A stretch of DNA of 34,201 bases from positions 1-34,201 of the forward strand of contig JAPTJF010000576.1 in NCBI GenBank assembly GCA_029339195.1. The letters run 5' to 3'. Shown here piece by piece: positions 9,601-18,800 of the stretch. The stretch comes from Micractinium sp. NFX-FRZ. Taxonomy: Eukaryota; Chlorophyta; Trebouxiophyceae; Chlorellales; Chlorellaceae. Each line of letters begins with the position of its first letter. Within the stretch, counting starts at the first letter, position 1. The notes beneath the pieces are model-generated. The model did no database searches, had not been told where the DNA came from, and saw only the letters and a list, made by a program, of their open reading frames with translations. The translations under genes were made by a program, and so were the position numbers.

Positions 9601-12369
9601 GGAGTGCAATCGGGTGAGATCAGTGTGTTCAGTCATTCAGGCAATGTTGAAGAAGGCTACTGTCAATCTGTTCATGAAACATGCGCTTGAGCAGAGCGCA
9701 GAGTATGTGGGCCAAAGAGGCAGAGCAGCATTGGTACGTGGTAATTGCAGACAATGTTCAAGTTGGCCCAGTGCCAGCCTGGTTCTCAAACACGTGCTTG
9801 AGCTGAAACCGGTGGCCAGAGGCAAGAGCAGAGTAGAGCAAGAGTTGCTGCACAAGGGCGCGCAAGTAGGCGAGCGGTAACGCTAGCAGCATTCAATGCA
9901 ACACAGCAGGTTCAAGATGCAGAGAAAGACAGGCTGCCTAGATAGACGTGTGTGTTTCCATGTCAGCACAGGTCAGCAGAGGTTCACCGCCTCACGCACC
10001 TGCTGCGGCTTGCGCAGTGCCGCAATGGCCGCCTGCACAGCAAAGTTGGCGGTCGAGTGCTGCGCCAGCCTGCAGAGGGCATCAAAGACGCAGCATGGAG
10101 GGTAAATCGAGGCTGTGCGCACAAGCCCCTATTCAGGAATTCGCTTCCTTGTCGGCCTAAAACCCCAGCAGGCACAAGCACCGAGCTTGCAGGTGTTCAA
10201 AGCAAACAAAAGGCAGTCAGGATGGCTGGTAAGAGGAAGTAGCAGGTTGCACTCACTGCAATAGGTGCCCCTTGAAGCACAGGGTGGACAGCTTGGCAAA
10301 GTAGTCGTCGGGGGCGGTGGAGAAGACGGCCTGTGGGCAGCAGGGGGAGCCAGGGAGGGGGGGCAAAAGGAGTTGTGTGCACGCTGCTTCTAATTCTAAT
10401 ACGTCTCGTGCTGAGCAGGCCTACAGAGGCAGCAAGTGGCATGGCAGAAGCAGCCCGCTCCTGCATGACCAGGCATGGACATACGGCGTTCCTATGCACG
10501 CACACCAGCCGACCTGAAAGACCTCCCGGCCCTTCCTTGGCCTGGAGTACAGCCCTGCCCTGCACCAAGTGCCCCAGCACCCCAGCACCCACCTCCATCA
10601 GGTGGCTGCCCCCCCGGTCCTGCATCAGTGCGTGGCACCGCTCCATCGACACGCTCTCCACGCCCTTGGAGGAGCTGCCCCCCAGCACGTGCAGCAGCAG
10701 GCGCTGCTGCAGCTTCCTGCGGGGGGAGGCGGGGAGGTGTGGGAATGCATGTGGCCAGGTGAGCAGCAGAGCAAGGTGAGTGCTCAGCTTGCAACACTGA
10801 ATGACATCCACAGCAAGAATGGTTGACATTTTACGCCCAGACACAAAGCAGCAGATGCAGGAGCAGCAGCGGACAACTAATGCACACAAGAGCAGCAGCA
10901 GGAGCAGCAGCAGCAGCAGGCGCCACGCAGCGTCAGTAACCTGGTCAGCAACAAGGCCCACTGCGCTGCAAGTCCCAATGTGTAATGCAAAGCCACCGCA
11001 GCTGTGCGTGCTCACTGGTTGTGGGTGCACGCGCGCAGCAGGGCCTGCAGGAAGGGCCCCGCAAACGAGTCCCCCGCCAGCCGCGTCATCTCCTCCCCCG
11101 CCCAGTCATCGCCCAGCACCACCGCTGCCAGCTGGTCCAGCAGGGCAGGGTAGTCTGCACCGCCCTGGGCGCCGCCCTCACCCTCCTCCCCACTGCGCAG
11201 CTTGGCAGCAAGGTTGCCGCCGCCCCGTGCCCCCGCCTGCTGCTGCTGGGCCGCCTGCTGCTGCTGCTGCTGCGTCTCGTCGGCAGGCGCTGCCTGCGGC
11301 TTCTTGCCCGGGTGCGGCGCCACGTCACGCCCTGCCAGCACGCACAGCAGGCGGCGGGCCACAAAGGAGCCGTACTTGGAGGTGGCCATCTCATACAGGC
11401 TGGCACCGGCCGCCTCTGTGACCGCTGCCAGAGCCTGCACACAGCGGCGGCGGGGGGTGGCGGCAGGGGGGCAGGGGTGACGACTCACACTACCTGTGTC
11501 CGGCGGTGGCAGGCAAAGCTGTGTGTGTGCGCCTGCACTGCTGCCCTGAGCTGGAAGACAGCAGGCTGGGAAGCAGACTTGCATGCACAATCTCAGCCGC
11601 GCACATCTTTCCTTCCTGTTCCACCGTGTACGCCTCTGCTAACCCCATTAATGCCCCCCTCGCCCCCCGCCATTTTGCTTCCCAACCCCGCACGGCGCAC
11701 CCCCTCAATCGCCTCGTAGTCGGCCTCCCCCGCCTCCGACGCCCGCTTGGACAGCTCAATCAGGCACTTCTCCAGCACGTGGGAGCCAAAGGGGCCGCTG
11801 CAGGGAGCAAGCGGGCGCACAGCATGGTGAAGGAATGAACGGCAGTGGAGCAACATCACGACAGCATAGGACACCTGCACGAGCGGGGGTTGGGAGCTCC
11901 ACATGCATGCACGCAGCAATCTCAAGGCGCCAATGCACACTTCATGACGACTATGTCCGAGATCACCATGCGGAACTACACACTGCGCCCTGCGTGCGCA
12001 TCGCATGTAGTGCCACGGGCTGCCGCCGCTGCTGGCGGCAACCGCCGCCGCTGCTGCCACCCGGCCCGCTCACCTCGTGCATATGGAGCCTAGGTTTTCC
12101 CCCTCCACGCACGCCTTGGTGAATGAGCACAGTGAGGTGGTGCTGGCGTGCGGCAGCAGCGTCTCCAGCACACGGCTGCATGCCGCATCCGTGGCCACCG
12201 CCGCCTCCTGCCCCGAGGCATCGCCTAAAACATTATCGGACAGCAGTTGACGCTCTTCGCCGTCGTTCAGCGTCTGGAAATGACCGTGCACCTCCTCATA
12301 ATAGCTGAGAGTTTCGGCGGGCAGCCGAGAGTGCCGCCGGCCCTCATCGCGCTCCCGCTTCTGCCCCAT
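6622..12369 (-). CDS. NOP9: Nucleolar protein 9 (NOP9/APUM23-type Pumilio-repeat protein)
   Basis: Thirteen exons read leftward: 12369-12074, 11797-11701, 11434-11016, 10716-10593, 10330-10257, 10069-10000, 9581-9520, 9313-9149, 8642-8483, 8228-8109, 7602-7511, 7215-6851 and 6680-6622. All phases agree (700 aa). NOP9 binds pre-rRNA and is needed for small-subunit ribosome assembly in the nucleolus. Puf-like helices recur: ACSRVLETLL (about 67-80), GPFGSHVLEKCLIEL, YGSFVARRLLCVLAG, FAGPFLQALLRA, RGGSHLME, STANFAVQAAI, PGGCRVLEAYLE, GSGSHFVEKCYAL and RGPLLLRR. Order and wording follow plant APUM23. A Gln-rich insert lies at about 175-190. Residues 600-700 are Glu/Gln- then Lys-rich, ending in GKKKGKKKAKGE, a nucleolar-type signal. 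The donor of exon 12 is ambiguous: gtgaag at 6850 (used) or gtcggg at 6823, both in phase. Two introns carry copies of exon edges (7992-8130 and 9561-9810). Confidence 0.92.
7992..8130 (-). repeat. about 60-bp degenerate triplication of an exon 3' end plus donor (NOP9 exon 10)
   Basis: The real exon end, read on the plus strand, is cgccagcgcgtagcacttct at 8109-8128. Copies lie at 8051-8071 (cgccagcgcgtaccacttcc) and 7992-8010 (cggtgggtagcacttctcc), with offsets of about 59 and 120 bp. Read on the minus strand, the copies retain FMEKCY- or VVRAGG-like codons. The copy at 7992 shares GSF.EKCY with the true exon. Confidence 0.75.
9561..9810 (-). repeat. 110-bp degenerate triplication covering an exon start (NOP9 exon 7)
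   Basis: The start of exon 7, plus-strand reading gtcctcaaacatgcgcttga at 9561-9580, recurs at 9671-9690 (ttcatgaaacatgcgcttga). A third copy lies at 9781-9801 (ggttctcaaacacgtgcttg). The period is 110 and 111 bp. Only the copy at 9581 is followed by the full family-like exon; the others lie in the intron. Weaker similarity (caggcaatgtt, cagacaatgtt, cattcaatgc) continues through the unit. Confidence 0.75.
10890..10920 (+). repeat. AGC/CAG microsatellite in a NOP9 intron
   Basis: A short interrupted run of agcagcagc triplets lies in the intron between NOP9 exons 3 and 4. It is a simple repeat with no coding role in either flanking exon. Confidence 0.7.
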
Positions 12370-12870
12370 GTTTAACGAAAGGCGCCGGGGCGGCGACTGC
12401 TTGCGCCTTCTGGAAAATGCTGACCTGGCAGCGGCGGCAGGCAGCGGCGGCTGCTTTGGTGATCCCAGCGATTCCGTTAGCCTCGTTCTACTGCATTCAA
12501 CTTGGAAGCACTGTGCTACATGAAATCTGCATGAACATCTGACATGCGTGGCCCTTAAGCGGGGTTGAGCAACATATCCGCAACATGATGTTGACATCGA
12601 CTTGCTTGCTTAGAAGCACCGCCCACGATGAATCAAACAGACAAAGCAAACATCAAACTAAGCGTGCAGTTGGCACAAAACACAAGTACCAAGGTGTAAA
12701 AAGGGGTACACAACAAGTGCATGAAGCACAGAGCCGCACCAAAAGTCACACAGTCGAGCGGCATGCAAGACGCAGAGGCGCAGCTCTGCCAACCGGGCCG
12801 CAACTTTTGCCCCACATGACCAGCTTAGGAAGCACTGTTCAGCTTCCCAGCTTCCCAGCTTCCCAGCTAA
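12370..12870. other. intergenic region between NOP9 and the unknown membrane-protein gene
   Basis: Both neighbours are transcribed leftward, so these 501 bp hold the 3' UTR of the gene ending at 12871 and the promoter and 5' UTR of NOP9. The middle part is visibly richer in A and C than its surroundings. Apart from the 8-bp repeat at 12841-12868 I see no motif. A TGTAA at about 12695 lies on the plus strand, the wrong strand for either gene. Confidence 0.55.
12841..12868. repeat. 8-bp tandem repeat (agcttccc), 3.5 units
   Basis: Three and a half perfect copies of agcttccc end two bases before the stop codon at 12871-12873 of the minus-strand gene. The repeat therefore begins its 3' UTR. Confidence 0.85.
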
Positions 12871-15735
12871 TCACCTCTTCTCTTTCTTTGTATGCCTCGT
12901 TATCTCGATGGAATCATCCCTGTAAAGCTCATCCTCGTCCAGCTCAGCCTCAGCACCCAGCGGCGGAGCGCGGTCGCCCAGCGCGCCGCTGGCCGCCGCC
13001 GTGTCTGCCACCCCGACAGGCACCCCCTCCACCACCGTCCACAGAGCAGGAGCCTGCACGCCGCCAGCACGGTGGGCGGGGGCCTCCACGGGACCGCCAG
13101 GGCGTGCCAGCACCGGCACCTGGCCTTCCTCTTCATCTGAGCCCTCGTCTGCCAGGTCCGGCAGCGGGTAGCTGCAAGGGAGGGAGGGCAGCGGCAGGAA
13201 CATGAGGGCTGGAAGGCAGGCATGCTGGGGAAGGGCTGCAAGCGAGGAGGGGCAACATAGTGGAGCAAGAGGGTTGGGACAGCTGGATGCCAGATCAGAT
13301 GGCATGGGATGCGAGCAAACATGTGGCGACGGCTGGGGTGCAGCTGCATGCGAGAGACCCCTCTCAACAGGAGCTGAGCTGTCAAGCAGCCCCAGCGCAC
13401 CTGGACACGCGCTCGGCGCTGTCCCAGCCGCCGCTGCGCCCGCTGCGCATGCTGCTGGCGCTGGTGACTGAGCGGGGCTGGGCAAAGGGGCCAGCGCTCG
13501 TGCCTGAGCCAGACCGGCCCAGGCTGCCGCCAGAGAGCGAGCGAATTGCTGCGGCGGTGGTGGTGGTGGTGAGGGCAGCTGGCACCACAGCAGGGGTGAG
13601 GGGCGCGGCAGCGGGTCCAACAAAGCCGGGCTTGGTGTCCACGCCAGGTCGACCATTGGGGATCAAGCCAGCGCCAGCAGTGATGCGGGACGGGCTGGGC
13701 TGAGCCTCCGCCAGCACCGGCTCACTGACCTGCAGCCAGGCAGCCGCCGCCTGCGCCGCCTCGGGACCTGCGGGGTGGGGGCGTGCGCAGCGCTGGCAGG
13801 TTCAGGTGCGTTGTGTCACCAAAACAGTACATTGCAGGGCAGACGTGCAAGAGGATGCATGGTCCCAATGCAACCACGTGTTGGCTGCTTCCGCCGCCAA
13901 GGCGGACCTCCACGCCTGCTGCCCCCGCCAGCCCCGCCCCTGTGCTCATGCTGCGGGGCTTACCAGCGGGCTCAAATGCCGCCAGAATCTGCTCCTCGCG
14001 CACCTGCAGGCAGATGAGGCTTGTTCAGCCTGCTGGGGTCGGTGGGAGAAGAGGGTGGTGGACGGCAAGCCAAGCACTCTGCAAGCAGCTCTTACTAACA
14101 GTCCACTTTCAAGACGCTCCTCCCACCTGCGGCTTGGGTGGCTGCTTCTGCATGCCGCTGCGGTCGCCTTTCCTCACGTCGGCAATGGGAGTGCTCACGT
14201 TGCCGGCAGGCACGGGCGGCGCAAAGACGGGGCCAGCGGGCCCGGCTGCCTGGTGGCTGGCGGCAGCGCAAGGAGGAGCCAGCACAGGCGGCCCGGCTGC
14301 CGGCGCAGTGGAGGCAGCAGCAGGGGTGGTTGGGACGGAGATGAGGGTGACAACCGGAGGGACGAGCGGCTGGGGCACGTCTGGCTCTGTGGCCGGCACG
14401 GCTGCTGCGGCGGCGGCAACCGCTGCCGCAATGGCGGCGCTCAGCACATCAGATGGCAGGCGATCTGCGGAGTACAGAATGAGGCAGGGCGGCGGGCAGT
14501 GTTGTGGGTACCATGCAGGAAATTGTAGAGTAGCGATGTTCTGAGTTCTGGTGGCACCTGCGTGGCACCTCTGGCCCACCTGCGGTGGCGTCTGCCATGG
14601 GTGGGGTGCCTGGCACCGGCACGCTCACAGCGCGGTGCATGCGGAGCGCGCCTGTATGGGGCATGAGGAGGGCGGCGCACTGAGTGTCAGGCTATGCGTA
14701 TTGCTTGCAGGGCACGTCTCCTCGCTCCCACGCAGTGCCGGGCCGGTTCATGCGTGGCGTCAGGCTGGTATCCAACCCCTGTCTCTTGATCATGTGCCCA
14801 ACCACCCACCCACCTGCGCCCCATGCCAGCTGCCTCAGCCCACCCCGGCTAAAGAGCAGGTGGGTTATGGCAGAGGCGGCGTAGGCGCAGCCCTGCGCAG
14901 ACGCAGTGGCGGGTGAAGGCGTGGGGTTTGCAGCTGCGGCGGGTGCCGCGGCAGCAGTGTGTCGGCCATCGCGGCCGAAAACCCTCTTCCAGGAAGTCAA
15001 ATGGGCACCTTGAGGCAGCCCCGTGGCCACTCTGACACCGACCCCAAGACCTGGCCCCGCACCTGCAGCAGTCCGAGGAGGACTCCCGCCCAGCGCGCGA
15101 CTGTCGGCTCAAACTGCTGCACCAGGCGCCATGGCAGCAGCAGAGGCCAGAAAAGCATGATCAGCAGCCCGCTGGCCATGGCCACCAGCTGCCTGGCCTG
15201 CTCCTCCCTGAAGACCTCCCTGGGGGTTGGAGCGAAGCACACGGCGTGTGTCTGACATCAAGGTGTCGATACAGTCTCTGTGCAGGGCCGCGCCTCTTAC
15301 ACAGCCGACAAATGGGGGAGGAGGAAGCTGGTGTAGCGGGCGCTCCGACCAGGCGCTTGGTGGCGCCAGCCGCGGCGTGGGATGCCGCTTCACAGGTTTC
15401 AAGGCCTAGGTGGCTTTGCACTGCTTCCCAATGACTTGAGAAGACTACACGCATTGTGTAACTGTCACCCGCAAAATCCAATTTCTGTCCAGCTGCAGCC
15501 AGAGAGATGGGCAAAAGTTGCGTCTGGCTGCTCGCGCCCGCCTGCCTCCCTACGCCTGTGCTGGCCGCCCGCCCGCTCCCGCCAGCCACTGCACGGTTTT
15601 TATTCATGTTCGACTCAATTTGCCACTCTCGCTTACAATACATGCAACGACCTGCGAGACACAAACCATCTGCCGGCGGGCAGGCAAGCCCGCCAACCCT
15701 CTCGCCGGCAGCTGGCGCGGCGGCGTACCCGCCAT
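12871..15735 (-). CDS. unrecognised protein with two hydrophobic helices and a long disordered tail
   Basis: Modelled exons read leftward: 15735-15637, 15492-15469, 15251-15063, 14892-14814, 14651-14580, 14464-14127, 14003-13964, 13767-13401 and 13171-12871. They join in phase to give 502 aa. The N-terminus is Arg-rich. REVFREEQARQL precedes a hydrophobic helix at about 62-85 (GLLIMLFWPLLLPW) and a second at about 94-118 (AGVLLGLLQGCAYAASAITH). The rest is Ala/Pro/Thr/Val-rich and looks disordered, and the C-terminus is acidic then basic (DEDELYRDDSIEITRHTKKEKR in two parts). It could be an ER, organelle or envelope membrane protein, but I do not recognise a family. The 24-nt microexon 15492-15469 is optional, because its neighbours join in phase without it. 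The region 12871-14127 is firmer than the 5' part. It is paired head to head with the gene at 15866. Confidence 0.6.
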
Positions 15736-15865
15736 GTCATCGCCCATTGGGATGGGTCCCGCCTGCAGCCATTCGGTGCCCCGCGGTGTTCACCCTTTCG
15801 GATGAGGAATGCGGCGTGATACAAGCCACAAACGAGGCACTTTACAGTCTGAGGCGCGAGCTAGC
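15736..15865. promoter_or_regulatory. 130-bp bidirectional promoter region
   Basis: This gap lies between the ATG at 15735 (minus) and the ATG at 15866 (plus). Two divergent genes with start codons this close almost certainly share regulatory sequence and may be co-expressed. I see no named motif. If the minus-strand start is wrong, the gap is larger. Confidence 0.5.
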
Positions 15866-18800
15866 ATGGACACCGACACCTACTCGCTGCGTGGGGCGGC
15901 CCGCAGCCTAGTGGAGCTCTTGACGGGCACGTTCAAATCAACTTTGCACCGCGGCTACGATGCAGCCGCCTACAGCCTCGCCACCACGGAGCGCATTGTG
16001 GGACTTTGCGCCGGAGCGATGATAGGCGGCACGCAGGTGGGTGCGCGCGTCGGGGGAAGGAGACGGCTCGGGCCGCGGAGGGTCCAAGGCACGCCCCGCG
16101 GGGGTAGGGGAGGGGAGCGGCGCCTGGTCGCTGGTGGCGCCTGGTTGCCGCTGGCGCCGGCCAGATTGGCACAAACGTCTGTGTGACAACACAGTTGTCC
16201 TTGAGTCTCCTGCCTTCCGCCTGTGCAGGGCGCACTGGTTCTCTCCAAGTACATCCTGGAGAGCGCCACCCCCGCGCCCGTGCGCCGCATGCTGCCCAAC
16301 CTGCCGCTTCTGCACGGCATGGGAGGGCCGCCGCCTGCCGAGGGGGAGCGCCAGAAAGAGGAGCAAGAGGCCCAGGTGGGTTTGTGGGAGAGAGTCAATG
16401 ACGGCATGAGGTGTGGACATACTCGTAACTTAAATTTGGCGGCTTCGGCAAGCTGTGCTTGCATTCTGGCGGCGCCAGCGGGGGATACCGCCGCCCGTAC
16501 TGCAGCTTTGTGCGCCTGGCGTACTGCAGCTCTGCGCGCCTGGCCATATCGCCAGAAGGGTGCTGTCTTGCCCTCATTCACTTCCCCTTGCTTCTTGCCT
16601 ACCTTTGTCCATTGGCCCTTTGCATGTAGGTAATTGGGCAGACCCGAGCATTTCTTGTTGCTGCCGGCCCATGCTCAGGATACCCTTGGCCACCTGCAGA
16701 TCGTCGGCATGGAGGGCGGCCCATGACCCCGCAGTCACCGTCCCACACCTGCACTTACACACCCTCTCGACAATGCACTCTCCCCGCCTGCAGGTCATCG
16801 GCATGGGAGGTGGCTACACGCTCAACGTGGCCTCTGCTGAGGCGGTTCCCGAGCCGCCCTCACCCCAGGTGCCGAGCAGGGGATGTGCGCTTTTTGACTG
16901 ATTGCGGGCCGGCCATGATGTCCAGCACACGTGGCTCTGGCTACACGTGTGCAGAATCCCGGGCCAAAGTTGGGTTGCTCTGCCTGACGCCAGATGGCGG
17001 ACGAGAAGGTAGTAGCCGCGGGGATTGTGTGCCTGCCTGGGCGGACCCACGCACGTGTGGCGTCTCCCCATCCCCGACGCTGTGGCCTGCAGTTTGTGCC
17101 TCCTCACGCCGTTGGGGTGCAGGGGGAGAAGCCCAGCCAGGAGTTCATCAAGAGCACAGAGGACGGTGAGCAGGCAGCGGCAGGCAGCGGCAGGCTTATA
17201 TGGCCACCTTTGCTGTGCATTTATTTGCATGGATCACCAAGGGACGCCTGGCCTGACTGCTGCTCCTGCAGCCCCCGGCAGAATGACCAGCCTGTCTGGG
17301 CAGATGCAGCTCACCCGTAAACTTGTTCCTCCGCCCCTCTGCAGGCATTGGCGCTGCCGCCATGCATGTGCCCCAGACCCCAGGTCAGGAAGCGGGCACG
17401 CCTCAGCACATGTACACCACACGCCTCCGTGTGTCCGCCTGCCTGCCTGCCTGCTGTCTACCTGCCTGCCTGCCTGCCTGCCTCCCTGCCTGCCTGCGGT
17501 CACCGCGCACCTTCTGTCCATTTCCTGAATTGCAGTCATGGGCGCTGCCCCCACCTACGCCCCCTACTCCCCAGGTGCGCGTCCATCTTTCTGCTCTAGC
17601 TGCAGTTCCACGTTCAGTTGACGTGAGTCAGCTTGGAGCTGCTGTGCCTTGCTGCCCGGGGATTTACCCCTGCGTAAGCTGTTTATTGGAAAATGTCCCG
17701 GGCCATCGCAGCAAAACCTAGTAGCAATAACATGCCGCCCACTCGTCACTCACAGCATCTCCACCCTGCCTCGAATCCACCCGTACGCCTGCAGAGCGAC
17801 CCGGCCTCATGGAGTCACCGCATGCCTTTGGAGAGCGCTACGTAGGTGAGCAAAGATGCCAGCCAGAGCCCCAAGGAGTGCCATGTGCCCGGCTGCCCCT
17901 TGGTGTCGCTGGGCGGCGCCCAGGTGTACCGCCGCTATGCCTCGCTGTTCTTTCTCATGGGCATCGATGCAGAGGAGGCAGGGATGCCCCATCTGTGGGC
18001 AGCAGCTGGAGCTCTTGCGTGCCTCCAGTACCCACTGGTGCTTCTGTTGCCGACTGTGCCAATGCGAGAGAATCCCTTCCCCAACAACCCTCTGTGCAGG
18101 CCACGAGGTGGAGCCGCTGGGCACAGAGCTGCAGGGCGCCGAGGAGCCCAGGCAAGTCGCTCCACACCTGGGCACTCAGCTGCCCTCCCGCGCAGAGCAC
18201 CCACCCGCCTGCATCTGCGCCCAGGTGTGACACCTGCTCCAACGTGCCCCGACTGTAGACTCCTGAGCTCATCCTGCCCTGCCTGCACACCCGCCCCTGC
18301 AGGATGCCAGCTGTTGCTACCGAGGGCATCACTGGCGCCACAGGCACTGAGGCGATGCCCCCGCCAAGCCCGCTGTCCCCTCGCCGGGCCCGCCTGGAGG
18401 CCATCGCCAAGGAGACACAGGCAAGCGCATTAGATGGGGTCAGGCCAGAGGGAGGCGGGGGCAGCAGAGGAAGGGTCAGCAATTGGGATGGCTGGGGAAG
18501 GAGGGCAGGAGGCTTTGCAGTTCCTGGGAAACTCCTGACCCTGCTGCTGCCTGCCGCCTGGCTGAACGGGAGCGAGCGCAGCACCTGCATTCGCACACCC
18601 GACCCAGAGGCTGTGCTGCGTCTTCGCTGCGACATTTCCTGCCCTGCACACTGTATGCTCAGCGCACTTCCCCCCTCCCTGCCTGCGTCTCTTCCTCCCG
18701 CAGGACCTGCGCGCCCGCACCACCCAGAAGCTGCGTGAGGCGGAGGCGCTGCCCGGCGAGAAGGAGGAGGAGGGTCGCCCGCCTTCTGGGCCACTGCCCG

